Part shown: one piece after another, positions 12,540 to 23,690 of the stretch
How positions within the stretch are numbered: the stretch's first letter is position 1
How the letters are laid out: every line of letters begins with the position of its first letter
From: Casuarina equisetifolia
Lineage: Eukaryota > Streptophyta > Magnoliopsida > Fagales > Casuarinaceae
Direction of reading: 5' to 3'
Assembly: GCA_028551475.1 (NCBI GenBank)
Contig: CM052358.1
Coordinates: 27,368,853-27,432,852, forward strand
Length of the DNA stretch: 64,000 bases
Position numbers and translations under genes: made by a program
The notes under the pieces: model-generated
The model's input: only the letters and a program-made list of their open reading frames with translations
Told to the model about the DNA's origin: nothing
Database searches by the model: none

Positions 12540-12833
12540 TTCTAATATTTAAATTCATGGCTCAGCTTCTTTATCTCTTCTATTGTATTTATACTTTGAT
12601 ATTTAGGGAAGGAGTTAGTAATAACACTAAAGTAAACAAGAAACAGCCGCACATACATGTGGCGGAGCTGCTCCTAAGGTTATTAGAAGGAGGGGTAGAT
12701 TTGAGCAAATATGTAAGGAAACCTGTGGAAGCAAACCATCAACGAGATCTAAGAGAAAACTGTAGGCAACCTTCTCGATCTGGACGGTGAGAGCCAGACA
12801 AGAACTGGAAAATGCCCTTAGCACGTGTATTTA
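12540..12833 (-). pseudogene. Unidentified host reading frame, D1 copy
   Basis: On the minus strand 12824-12627 reads as a 65-residue frame. Its residues closely match the D2 copy (30240-29967): FLL.LVDG.L.QVSLHI, SNLP.LL.TLGAAPPHV. An extra base after 'AAPPHVCA' puts D1 out of frame, and the matching frame continues with IEEIKKLS in both copies. The shared reading suggests an exon of a real gene that decayed after duplication. I do not recognise the family. Confidence 0.5.
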
Positions 12834-13739
12834 CCGTCCCAAGGACAAAGCGCAATACATACAAGCCTTTTGTAGCCAGGAAAAGGAACTGGAGAGTGCA
12901 GAAGGGAAAGTTTTCAAAGAAGTCAATATTGTGAAAAAGTTGAAAGTAGTTAATTAATCCAAAATTTAGTTTCGTGGCAAGGCTCGAACAAGTTGGATAT
13001 TCACCAGCTCTTGGCTTTGTAATAGTGAGTCCATTCTAGGAACATTAGCAAATTAGATTTTGATCTCAATTATTCTCCAAAGTTGTTTGTAGTACGAAAA
13101 AATTTAATTGTGCATTTACAATCTGTGCATTGCAATGGGATTAATTATACTTATTGTAATATGAGCTTGTCCTTTTCTTTTCTCTCTTTGAGGACATGGA
13201 AGTGTTGGATTAGGATATAAGTGGTTAAACTTTTCTTAATTTCAATTAAATAAATCAGACTCCTAAAAAAAAACACGCAAGGATTTGAATGTGGCAGTTT
13301 TAGGTAACGCTGGGAGATTGGCCCCTCCGTTGGAGGCCAACCTTTCATTGGGCTCCTTTGTATCTTAAAAAAGTATAAAACATAAATCACATGACGAAGA
13401 ATCAAATACAAAAAAGTGAAAATAATAAGATAATTTCACCCATTATATGATATTTCATTTGCTATTCTTCATATTTTTAACACTTACATCATTGGTTCTT
13501 AGTTTAGTTGGGTTAGATACATAATCACATATACTTGATTTTCATACCAATGTAATATAACTCCACCCACATTATAATTGTGTTACTTATATTTAATTAG
13601 ATAAGATAATTTATCTATTTTCTTCAAATTTCAACATTTATGTTATTTCCTTTTTAATTTTAATCAAACTACACCTCAGTACATACACAGGTGGCCAAAT
13701 TAATTACCAAGGTTTTGCTCAAGCGATTCACTGCCAAAG

Positions 13740-13990
13740 TTACCGCGGCGAGGGGGTGCGCGCGTGTTGGAATGCTGGTTGTGCACGCGGAGCCCAAGTG
13801 GCTACACGTGGCGTGTGATGGGTTGCAGGAGTTAGTTGTAGTGTACTGTGGGAGGTTAGAGGCTGACGTGTCTGCACGCCTGTGGAAGGAGAGTGCATGG
13901 CATCTGTTGTACCATGTGGAGCACGTGCCGGCATGTTGGTGAGGATACGTGGCGTGTGCTGAGAATGTGCTAGCTTATGTAGACAATAAT
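13740..13990. promoter_or_regulatory. GC-rich block with G-boxes, D1 copy
   Basis: A GC-rich patch in AT-rich surroundings contains the G-box/ABRE core ACACGTGGC (13804-13812) and a second CACGTG (13922-13927), plus several near-matches (acgtggcgtg). The block recurs at 31240-31490 and partly at 58690-58800. CACGTG is bound by plant bHLH and bZIP factors. The peptide gene starts about 2 kb downstream, so a regulatory link is only a guess. Confidence 0.35.
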
Positions 13991-14991
13991 TAATCTGTAG
14001 ATTATGATGAATTTGGTACATAGATGTCAATAATTAATATCTTCATAATTTCAAAATTAGCTATAAGGTGGTCGTATCTTACTATATTGACTAGTTAATT
14101 AACTTTGATCCATAAATTTTTTTATACAACTAGTTTTTTACCTACAAAGAAAATCAAAGTGCATTAGCTGGTTTGTGTTTCTTTAAATAGGGGCTATATG
14201 CTAGACTTCTTACTCAAGCCAAATATACCATAACATGTCTTTGATCATTCAAGTTTGACACGGCTAAATGTTCCAAAATATTTACTATTGATATCTTAAA
14301 GAAGTTTATAGTTGGTTGCATTATTTTGGAACATTTGGTATTATCAAACTTAATTAATTCAACGTGTTAAAACTTTGAAGTTGATATTTGCAGGTGTTTC
14401 ATGGACGAATATTATATTGTTGAACTTTTAGTGCATGAGCAAATGTTCATTAGGTTTCAGATTTGATATTGTAAAAAATTTGTAGTTCCTATATTAGAGA
14501 TACTTTTGATTAATTGTAAGCATGTTATAAAAGCTTGTTTAAAGTTATTTTAGATTAAATTAAGTGTTTCCTATGCAAATGTTAGTTTCTTTTAGAGAGC
14601 TATTGTATAAAAAGATTATTTTAAACATAAATGAGCATTGTTTTCTTCCACCTTTTACACCTGTGGTTTGTACTAAACTTTCAGTCCCTATCACATGTAT
14701 AATCCTTCGTTTTATCACATCCCCATTCATGCAACTAAAATTATATGGGTTGTAGTACCTTTGTCCAATGGCAGGTCAAATTGATCAAAATTTTTTTAGT
14801 CCTAAGTTTGATGAATGTATTTATCACCAATAAAAATATGCATAACACCATATGGGTGCCCATAGGAAACGTGGAAAGCTGACTTGCAGGTCGAGTTACG
14901 CTTTCGGCCATACCTGGCCATGTTGCCTTAACGCAACTTCTATAGTCTTAGGTGGTTTCGAAATTCTAGGACGGGACCAGAGGTTGGTTAA

Positions 14992-15315
14992 ATGACTTCA
15001 AAATTCGATGAATGGATGAAGAATTTTCAAGATAATTATAGAGGTGGCTTTCTCACCGTTGCAAATCATTATAGGTCAATCCAAATCATTCGTGCAACAG
15101 CAAATGGTTCTTTCAATTTATTATATATATTAGCTTTAAGGGTTATATTTCGTAAATTGAAAGCATATGCAAGAAAACTTTTGGCCAGCCTGATGGATGC
15201 TTCCAGTGGTGTACTGTTACAACTGTCCAAAATAATCTTTGTTTTTAAAATGATTCCACTCGTTTGTATGTGTTATTTCATGGTAATGTTTCTTTCAATA
15301 TTTGTAGGTTTTTAA
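14992..15315 (+). pseudogene. Unidentified conserved frame, D1 copy
   Basis: A 107-residue plus-strand frame starts at ATG 14992. Its first 50 residues match the D2 copy at 32465 (DNYRGGFLTV, NHY, Q.IRAT.NGS), and several codon differences there are synonymous. The similarity fades further on. A third, shorter copy follows the R3H pseudogene at 18599-18664. Shared frame and silent changes suggest an ancestral coding exon. I cannot name the protein. The C-terminal half is hydrophobic but frame conservation is lost there, so it may be noise. Confidence 0.4.
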
Positions 15316-15982
15316 AATTTATTACAAAAGTAGAATGGTGACTATTATTGGATATATGAGATAAAAAAAAAGTTAAAACTTAAAAAGGAAAACATTTGAC
15401 TCTTTTATTGCCCATAGGGTTGTGCACTATATAATTTCTTATTGGGAGTTCAAATGAGCAAAGGTCAATAAGACTATTTTAAACAAATGTAAAAATGATT
15501 AACTTTCTAATTACTTTTATAACTATTTGATGAATCAAAGAAGGTTTTTATCCTAACTTCCATATCTTTTTATGTTACTTATAGTTTCTAGTTCTCATGG
15601 CATTTTATTGTTGGTTGATTGTACCTCTTCACAATTAGCACAATACAATTGCCTATTCTTTAATTTATTTCTATTTTTATGAAATTCCATGTTTTGAGGC
15701 GTTCCTTCTACTTGTAATTCATTCCTACATGCTCTTAACATCTATTGATATAAAAATTGAATAACATCACATGGTTTTTTTAAACTAATTTTTTCTTTTA
15801 TGTTGGATTTCTTATAGGAGCAAGTATTAATTTCTTAAAAAACTATTGTAAAGTCATAGTGGTTTAGCCAAAATATTAAGTGAAGATTAAAACTACTTTA
15901 GTAATATACTATCCCACTTTCAAAGGTCAATAAGGTTAAACTAATATTTTTAAATGTTATTTTATTTAGAATGATTTCAAGG

Positions 15983-15990
15983 TATATAAA
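15983..15990 (+). promoter_or_regulatory. TATA box of peptide gene 1
   Basis: TATATAAA lies 91 bp before the ATG at 16081, giving a 5' leader of about 60 bases if transcription starts 30 bp downstream. The paralogues at 33526 and 63472 have TATA motifs at comparable distances. Confidence 0.6.
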
Positions 15991-16080
15991 TTTCAACAAA
16001 GATTAGGGAATCACTTTGTATAGTTAATCCTTTGTTAGACAACAAGAAAGGAGAATTTATAAAGGAAGAGTTAAAATTTG

Positions 16081-16491
16081 ATGGCTTCAAAATCAATCAA
16101 CAAGCATGTAGTAGTGATAATAGAGTTGCTTGTCTTGCTAATTACCAAAGTGTATGCAAATGACCATGCCCCTTTCTTTTCCAATCCCATGTTATTTACT
16201 ATTGGCCTTGATGTCATTAAACAAAATGGAAGTTACAACCTTTATTGCCTTGAAAGTACCGTGGAAAGTTGTAAAGGCATACCGTTGTTGGTAGACTTAG
16301 AGCGATGTATTGTTTCTCTTCTCTTCAAGTGCTTCCATCGTAATCCAAAACACAAGAATTTTAGTTTTGATGATCTTTTGTTAATTGCAGACAAATGTGT
16401 CGGTCATTGTCTTGAGAAAGAGAAACTTAGAGGTTTAGATATTGCTAGATGTTTGTTTGAGTGTTATGAAAGGCATATAAAGAAGCACTAA
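16081..16491 (+). CDS. Secreted 8-cysteine double-hairpin peptide (CRP1)
   Basis: Single-exon gene for a 136-residue precursor. Residues 1-27 form a signal peptide: basic start, a hydrophobic core VVVIIELLVLLI, and likely cleavage after VYA before NDH. The mature part has eight Cys at 56, 64, 76, 84, 106, 110, 124 and 128, i.e. C-x7-C-x11-C-x7-C-x21-C-x3-C-x13-C-x3-C. It ends in a basic tail (RHIKKH). The last four Cys match the alpha-hairpinin spacing; the first four look like a second, wider hairpin. Start is taken at ATG 16081, since the codon before it is TTG. TATA at 15983, AATAAA near 16734. A defence or signalling role in the apoplast is inference from size, secretion and clustering with TNL genes. 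Confidence 0.8.
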   Translation: MASKSINKHVVVIIELLVLLITKVYANDHAPFFSNPMLFTIGLDVIKQNGSYNLYCLESTVESCKGIPLLVDLERCIVSLLFKCFHRNPKHKNFSFDDLLLIADKCVGHCLEKEKLRGLDIARCLFECYERHIKKH

Positions 16492-17049
16492 ATGTTTACA
16501 TCTAATGTTAATAAGCTTTAACATTGGCAAAAGGTTCTTAATCTTCTATTTGCTTTTAGCCCTTTTTCTCTTATTGTTTTGAATATTATGAAAGGCACAT
16601 AAACCCTTTTTTTGTTTATGTATGCCTTGACTTATAAAATAAGTACATGAGAGTATTTTTTTACTTCATTTGATATTTGAATTTGGCTATAAAAGAGGGT
16701 GACATTAAAAAATGATATTAAGAGTTGCTTATAGAAATAAAGTGCCTCATGTCATTGGAACTATGTCTCTTTCATTTTTGGGATTTTTTTTCCCATTTAT
16801 ATTTGGACCTAAGATATTTAATAAAATAAGAATATTGAAACTGACGTTTATTTGGGAATATGTATGTGAAATTTCCTAGAGGTTTAAAGGAAAGAATAAA
16901 ATGAAAAAAAATCTATTTACTTTTATTTACTAAAATATTATGCTTTTGAATTATGAAGAATTATAAGTCAAATAATAAACATATTTTCTTAAGTTTAGTT
17001 TCATTAATGTTACAAGGCTTGTTATACAACCCATATGAATTATCATCTC

Positions 17050-17235
17050 TAGATCCCTTTCACATATTGTTAACAATTTGAAAAGATGATTGACTTCTCT
17101 ATTTGCTCATGAGTGGCTATTAGAGTCGAAAGATTTCTTGATACATTGACTAAAACGACAACAAGAAACCATGATGTAGAAGACTAAAAATGGAGAAAAC
17201 ATCAAGTTTATTCTACCACTGTGATGCAGTACAAA
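17050..17235 (+). pseudogene. Decayed copy of the unidentified frame at 21.9 kb
   Basis: Aligns base by base with 21910-22090 (ttgaaagatttcttgat.cattgact, then aaaatggagaaa.catcaa) but is broken by several indels and stops. The function of the parent frame is unknown. Confidence 0.5.
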
Positions 17236-17399
17236 TTTCTCTTTCACATTACAATTAAAAGCTTTAAAGGAAAACGTAAAACACCAGAGTTATATAACAT
17301 GATGACGAATGGGTCAGCCTAATAACAAAAACATTTATCTAATGTAAAAGTTGAAAGATTGAGAACACCATAGATTTCTGTCTATTGCAATAGATATCC

Positions 17400-17690
17400 A
17401 CTTATTTGTTTTCTCTTGAACACGGACTCTCGCATAATCTTACAAAATTTTAGGATAGCTTTGTCATTGAATGACTAAGTGATGAGTGGGGCAGAAAGAA
17501 GAGTGGAGAAGGGTCCCATCGGTAAAGGAGTGACTTGCGGGTAACATAGCAAAGGGCGTCTAAGGATGGTGAGTATGGCATGGGAAAAAGAAAGAGTAGT
17601 AGAGAACACCATAACAGAGCATCCTTCGAATCGCTTCGATAGAAATGCAGAGGATGAAGCCCAAAATGTGCACTGTTAAGTTGAAATCGC
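17400..17690. repeat. Repeat Q, copy 3
   Basis: Matches 23455-23690 best (gagtggggcagaaag / gatgagtgaggaacaaag, then gg(g/a)tcccatcggta). On the minus strand both can be read as RWDPS....PHSSLS, the only hint that the repeat once coded for something. Confidence 0.5.
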
Positions 17691-18239
17691 ATTAACCAAA
17701 AGAGTAGGCACAGGTTCAAGAGTCTGTAGATTACTTTTTACTTAAGTCCTTTGTAAAGCCTTATCTTTTGATCTTCCTAACCTTTCTACCCGTCTTCACT
17801 CATGCTTATTCCACATGGAAGAGATAGATAACTAAAGCAACATAACAGATTCAAAAAACAAGGTTTAGTCTTCGAATTCCTCCCTAGAAATTAGTAGCGT
17901 ATACCAAATCAATTGCAATGAAAAACTACCAACTCCAACTTTAAATGAGAAAACATTAGTTGTACAAGAAACCACAAAGAGGAAAGCACATATTCCAAGT
18001 ATGAAAACACAACCAACTTTGCCTATCAACTTAGAGATTTAAACGACAAATTTTAGTTTTTTCTTACATTTTTCCAACCCAGTCTCTCTTCGCAACAATA
18101 ACTATTGCATGTATGGGAGAAACACCTCCAACACCACCATCGTGAGATCTAAATAAAGAAGAACAAGGAGGAGGACGAGGAGGACCAACAATCTTCTGGG
18201 AGGATTTTCAAGGAGACGAAGCAAAGACACGTCATACCT

Positions 18240-18598
18240 ATGGATGCCTCTGCTACCGACGCTGGTGCCGCTGGGCTTAAAAATTAGGAGTCAATGGTGT
18301 ACTCCTTGGTTGAGGCTCTCCAGAATCCTCGTCACAATGTCACCATTGTACGAATGGAACTTGATATCCAGAGATTTTTGCACATGCCTAATCAGCAGCA
18401 ATTTGAGTTCCAACCTTTTCCTACTTCCTATCTTCGATTTGCTGCGCAATGTGTTGCTCAACACTCGGGCCAGCTGACTATGGTTCAGGAATTGGTGTAG
18501 ATGGGCAGAGAAATAGAATTGTTACGAGGAAAATAAGAGAAACCAGATGTCCTGCTGTCTGTTTATCTGATATACATGCAAATCAACCATACTGTTAA
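18240..18598 (+). pseudogene. R3H-domain protein pseudogene (no introns)
   Basis: Reads as the N-terminal part of a plant R3H-domain single-stranded nucleic-acid-binding protein. Recognisable blocks are SLVEALQNPRHNVTI, MELDIQRFLHMPNQQQFEFQ, FPTSYLRFAAQ.VAQH, and, in a second frame, RKIRETRCPAVCLSDIHANQ. There is an in-frame TAG at 18285-18287 and a frameshift near 18490. A stop (18596-18598) then ends it far short of the usual protein. The blocks follow each other without introns, as in a reverse-transcribed copy, although I see no poly(A) tail or target duplication. R3H proteins bind RNA or single-stranded DNA; this copy cannot work. Confidence 0.85.
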
Positions 18599-19400
18599 CA
18601 CAAATCATTATGGGTCAGTCCAAACCATTCGTGCAACAACAAATGTGTTCATTAAATTTATTCTATATCTCAGGTATAAGGTGTATATTTCGTAAATTCA
18701 AAAAAAATATTTCAGGGTCAGCCACATGTCCCTTCTTTGATTATGTGTTTGCCACGTCAAGCTCTCTCTCATATCCAACAACTACGTTGTAAACATGATA
18801 CTATGTAAATCGAAACAGACAAGATGAGTCCCATGTTTTTGGACCAAACATAGTCCCCATCTAGTTCCTCTATCTGCTCAGGTTGATTGGAAGGACTATC
18901 CACACTTGTAAAGAGTTGTTCTGGCACACGAATGAGATCCATAATTGTGTGTCCAAAGAAATACAATTCTGTTGTAACCGCATTTTTTCTGTGGTGTTAT
19001 GGTTAATTCCATTACATCAATAGCTTAAATTTCAGTTATCCGTCCAGAAATACAAACACTCGGTCAGTCTTATTTGTATTTCACAATAAGATGTCATTTT
19101 ACTTTTACTACTGATCCTACAGTCAACAGCGCCTAATTACAAAAACGCCTTGCCATGCGCTGCATTGTGGCAGATGGAGTTTGGCTCTCCGGAAAGCTGC
19201 AGGGTCTATTGTAATGAGAGCAGTGTCATTGTACATAGGAATGCTTGCTTCCTATGATCAAAGAGTTGAGCTTCTCAAGGATTCTTTGGCTTTGGTGAAG
19301 CTGTCACTGTGGTGGGTAAGATTCTCTTGAAGAAATAAAGGTGTTGGTTAGTGCTAATGTTAAAACTTCAATGTTGATATTTCATGGAAGAATGCTATAA
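18599..19400. repeat. Host repeat module M, copy 2 with uninterrupted target site
   Basis: 18599-18720 matches the conserved frame at 15.0 and 32.5 kb. 18746-19400 is colinear with 3642-4260. Around 19190-19310 it reads AAGSIVMRAVSLYIGMLAS and VELLKDSLALVKLSL in one open frame, better preserved than copy 1. The bases at 18746-18750 are tgttt, the presumed target of copia element A, here without the element. The protein is not recognised. Confidence 0.6.
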
Positions 19401-19419
19401 AGTTAAAACTTTAATTTCC

Positions 19420-21880
19420 AATTGTATTTATTGAACAAAACTTCTTCTTTAAGTGGCGAATCAGATATTAGGGATAGTTTAAATTAACCTTTAAAAAGAC
19501 TTAGAAAGCAAGTTCAGAAGATGCAACCCAATGCTGAGGGGCAGCTTACTTGTGGGTCTTGCATTGTTTTTACTCTAGTTTCTGATTCTTGGATGTTTAC
19601 TTTTATGCAGATGACATGGATTTTCCTCAACCAGATCCAAAAGCTGGAAAAATCCGTAGGGTTGTTGTTTATATATAGAGGATAAAGATTTCTTTTGCCG
19701 GTGAATCTTTGATAATGTTATGTATTATGTTTATCTACTTCCACAGAGCAATGAAGCAAATTCCCATTGCAAATAACAACATGGGGAATGCTTATTGAAG
19801 CATGTTTCTAAAGACTACGATGAGAAAAATGTAGTAACAAGTACATACATCTATAGCCTGCAATGATTTGCCCATAGATGGCTTCAACTTAGAAGCTTCT
19901 TCAGCAGAAATGGACCCATGATTTTAACGCTACAAACTAATAACACAAAAAGATAAAAGATGATAAGCAACCATTAATACCTTCATATATATGAGAAGTA
20001 AAATCACAAAGGTTAGACAAAACTAAACATATGAAAAATCATAGCATGAGAAACAAAACAATTTGATAACAGCTTCAAATGATTACATCATACAGATATT
20101 TCTTAGGATACAAACATCAATTCTGTAAGATATAAATCCAAATAAAAAACAGAGATAAAGAACATCAACATATCTCTTGACTAGGATGATGGCAGCATCC
20201 CTCCAATACTCATCCAAAGACACCAAAAAAAAAAAAAAAGGGAAGAAAAAGCATCAACATCAACTTGTTGCTTAGGTTTATATGTAGTGAATTTGTGGTA
20301 GAAGTACAATAATTGAAAGGAGTTAATCCACTTTCAGAAGAAGCCAGAGAAAATGAGGGAGCGATATGCTTATGACCTTTGTAAAAAGGTATCCATAGAG
20401 ATCAATCACCTTTATCCCCATAAGCATTACCCAAGGAGTAAAAGCTCTAATAATAAAGTATAGCTTTTGCCAAGAGCCACCCATATGGTTGGCATAATTG
20501 TGTTGGTGGGTCAATTATTACAAGTTGCACTGAAAAGGTGAGAAGCTGTTATTTGCGCAGCATTATAAAACAGGGTGCAAAAGCTAAAAATGAGTAGTAG
20601 GAAGCATTACTCCATCTAGTTCCCAAATCACCTAACACCTCCGTGGTTTGACAACCTTTTATCCTCCGTCTCTTCCTTTTCTGGATGAGCAATTATTACG
20701 GGGATCACAATCATTTTACAAGTATTTTGCCATCCAAGGTGGTCATGTTGGAATGTGGCAATGTCGATGTTCTAGGCTTATGTTGTAATTAGCTCAAGAA
20801 GGAATTTTATAATTTACTTGAACAGTAAAGAATGGAATTCTAATTAGTTACCATCAAACACTCACAATGAAACTAATTATAACCAATAGAAATTTTTAAA
20901 TCCTGAAAGGATTAAAGACTCTCCTAAAGTGCCTTCCCAACCCATAAAAGAACTTAAATGCATCTTTTGGTCAATTTCATATTTATCTTTTATTATCTTT
21001 TTCATTGTTTTACTCAATCCTACAATTCATTTCTTGTCAATTCACAAGCAATTAGCCAAGTTATTAATCAATACCTTGGCTAGATATTCTGATGACTGAC
21101 TGGCTACAGTGGGAGTTGCGGAACTCATAAAAATACTTCCTAAATCAAAATCTCTCTTGGGGAACTGCAATGTCAACATGTGAAACCCCTAACAAGTAAA
21201 TCTGAATCCACAACAAGAGGATGACAACCTCACGGAAACTCAATGATTTGCATTGCCAGAATGAGTTATTGAAAAGATAAAAATGGTCCATAATTTTCGG
21301 AGGATATATTCCTGCAGACACACAAGATTTCCATCAATGAGGTGAGAGATTATAGTTAACACACATATGCTTATGCATAGGGTTCATGTACTCAAAATGT
21401 GGAATCATCAAATTACCCTACACAAGTTCATATCGGGAATTATTCCACAACCAGATTCTTTGCATTTTGTATAAGAAGGCATGAGTTAGTGCTCACATCG
21501 TCGAAATCAAATAATTATTTGTTTTAGCGTTGTAGGTGGAAGACTCATTCAAACAAGTACTCTTTTACTTGGAAATAAATTACGAAAGCTAAAAGGGGAA
21601 AACTTACCAAATCTCGTAAGTGAGGAGGATGAAGCAAAAGATATCGATCAAGACGCAAAGAAGGGGAGCGCTGCACCAGCTACGGCCCAGGCTCTAGTCG
21701 GGAAAAGAGGGGACCCAACAACCTGAAGTGGCCGGTCAAAGCTTACATGGCACCCATGTGGCATCATGGCATCATGGATTTCCATTATCATCGTTAACTA
21801 GAAATAACAAAGATTACTCTTTGTTGAACATCATCCTTTGGCATAACATTTCTAGTGAGGTGTTAGGAAACAATTCTTAC
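19420..21880. other. Intergenic, nothing firmly recognised
   Basis: 2.4 kb without a credible gene on either strand. Around 19612-19663 a short exon-like stretch after a cag acceptor reads DMDFPQPDPKAGKI, but nothing around it extends it. An A-rich run lies at 20226-20239. Frames such as 20514-20323 (minus) have no paralogue or domain. Confidence 0.4.
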
Positions 21881-21901
21881 ATTCACCATAGTCCCATTTG
21901 A

Positions 21902-22117
21902 GTTATCATTGCCAAAGCCCTTTCGCTTCTTGTCAACCATCCAGAAAAGATGGTTGATTTCTTCAATTGGTCACAAGTAGCTACCGGAGTTGAAAGATTT
22001 CTTGATGCATTGACTGCAAGACAACAGGAAGTCATGAAGCGGAAGGCCAAAATGGAGAAACCATCAACTTTATTCAATCATTGTGATACAATACGAACAC
22101 TGCTGTCACACAGATAA
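21902..22117 (+). pseudogene. Unidentified coding remnant, 71 residues
   Basis: An open stretch of 71 codons plus a stop (22115-22117), with balanced composition: IIAKALSLLVNHPEKMVDFF, GVERFLDALTARQQEVMKRK, AKMEKPSTLFNHCDTI. It is helical and charged with no Cys motif. There is no ATG at its start: an in-frame TGA at 21899-21901 precedes it, and readable sequence seems to continue upstream of that stop. A broken paralogue lies at 17050-17235. The look is that of a last exon of a host gene that has lost its 5' part. I cannot assign a family. Confidence 0.5.
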
Positions 22118-22955
22118 CAGCCAAAGCAGGAGGTCCAAACTAACATTCCCCCAAGAAGAGTCTTGCCAAGGTCTGTCTCCAAAAGTGACCAATGTTGTCA
22201 TCTTTTTCCATGAATCATGTGCAACACCTGCAGTCATGAAAAGAAAAAATGCATCATTTCCTTCAAGAACTTCATGAAAATTTATGATAAAGTTATTAGG
22301 AAAAAATCTAAGTCCCTATGAATACTTATTCACTTTGAAAATACTTGGCATCTTCATCAAACAGTTATTAACTAATGAGAAAACTTAGCATCTTTGGTAA
22401 ACAAATCCTAAAGATATTTCCATTGCCTTAAATGCTTAAATGTTGACCAAGAACTAACAACATTTAAGAAAACAATTTTACCTTGTTAGCACATTTAGCC
22501 TATCTAAAAGTTGAAAGATTGAAAATACCATAGAACTCAATCCATCAACACTAAGTGCCAACACATAAATAAATTATAATAAAGGAAACTGTATTATAGA
22601 CAACAATGTGAAATTCAGAAAAGAAAATTGATATAAATGTTATTTGCAATAATATTTTGCCATATTATACACACACAAAATAGAATCAACATCTAGTACA
22701 CAATCCTTACCATGAATGATAAACTAGAGGAATGTATGAAGAAACTACATTAAACTCAAGCAAACCAACGGGAGAGTAGTTAGGAGAGTGCTTATTGTTG
22801 AAGGACAAACTCCTTGTGCCATATCAAAAAAAGTTTTCCAACAAGGATCTCCATTCCGTTAAATGATCATGTCAAGGAGTTGAGAGATATTTTATTAATT
22901 CAATAACATGATTCATATTAAACAAACAGAAATTCAGAATCAGAAATGCTATACC
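22118..22955. other. Intergenic, nothing recognised
   Basis: AT-rich sequence. A short stretch near 22500-22535 (tctaaaagttgaaagattgaaaa.accatag) repeats 17337-17370, extending the 17.0-17.4 / 21.9-22.5 kb pairing. Confidence 0.4.
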
Positions 22956-22956
22956 C

Positions 22957-23345
22957 GGCAGCCAAAATCCCCTAGCCCAAATATATGCTCACCATTAGTC
23001 ACAACAATAATTTGGACACTCCTTTCCCACCAATTCTTCAAAACTTCAAGAATCTTCCCTCTAAAAATGATTACTCATTGATTATCTGCTCCAATGCTAT
23101 GCATCAGATTATAAGACAAATGCCTCTAGAAAGCGTACTTTTGTTTCAAGCTAATTTTAAAGCCCTAGGGACACCGGAAAATGCTACCATATTTCTGGCA
23201 AGACTCACCAACGGTTGGAGTATACACAACTGGAAGCAGCAACACAACATTATCGATGAGGAGCTTGTAAAACATTCTCACATTTCTCTCCTGTAAACCA
23301 TGACAAATTTGCACCAGAGGTTCAGTAGAATTGCGGGAATAGAAT
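22957..23345 (-). pseudogene. NADP-malic enzyme pseudogene, two exon fragments
   Basis: Minus strand. Exon a (about 23345-23138) reads [37 protein letters not shown], then a stop in place of the Gln of 'RPQGLYISLK' (TAG at 23165-23167), then GFKISLKQK. After an 80 bp intron ending in ttttag, exon b (23060-22957) reads [20 protein letters not shown], then [14 protein letters not shown], and ends at a GT donor. These are consecutive segments of NADP-dependent malic enzyme (malate to pyruvate plus CO2, producing NADPH), from just before the substrate-binding region. The retained intron argues for a genomic duplicate, not a retrocopy. Only about 100 of some 600 residues remain. Confidence 0.9.
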
Positions 23346-23454
23346 GTCATTCAAGGTGAGGATCATCTCCTAAATATTGATTTCGTTTTGTGTCTATAAT
23401 GTGGCAAACTATTATGGCAAAAAACATTTATATCAGTCTTCTTTCCTGAATTTC

Positions 23455-23690
23455 ACATAGCTGCCAAGAATGCAATTTCATTTATCATCAGAGCACTAAG
23501 AGATGAGTGAGGAACAAAGGAAACCAGGGAAGGATCCCATCGGTATGAAGAGTGACCTGTAGGCAGAGAGTGTCGTAGAGTGATGAGTCTGGCTGAAAAT
23601 GAGAACAAGAATCGGCAAGGAGGAGAACACACGATGGAACATCCTTCAACTTGCTTCAACAGAATTGTGAAGACGAAGCCCACAGAATGA
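23455..23690. repeat. Repeat Q, copy 4
   Basis: Aligned with 17400-17690. It shares gatgagtg.gg, a tcccatcggta tract and the 'gcatccttc/acatccttc' end. Confidence 0.5.

Larger units (their letters stand above)
11340..16900. repeat. Segmental duplication D1
   Basis: This segment is colinear with 29640-33940 (D2), and its right end with 35100-35680. Landmarks in the same order are: the unknown minus-strand frame (12.5-12.8 kb), the GC-rich G-box block (13.7-14.0 kb), the conserved frame at 14992, and the cysteine-rich peptide gene at 16081. Similarity is obvious by eye but interrupted by small indels. A third partial copy, D3, covers 57.9-58.8 kb. The arrangement indicates repeated tandem duplication of a TNL-plus-peptide unit. 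Confidence 0.85.

Noticed and set aside
13691-14030. Open frames on both strands across the GC-rich block
   Set aside because: Low stop density follows from GC content, and the frames are not conserved between D1, D2 and D3.
16081-16491. Labelling CRP1 as thionin, defensin or lipid-transfer protein
   Set aside because: There is no CC or CxC pair as in the eight-cysteine lipid-transfer motif, no defensin spacing, and thionins have a different order. Only the second half resembles alpha-hairpinins.
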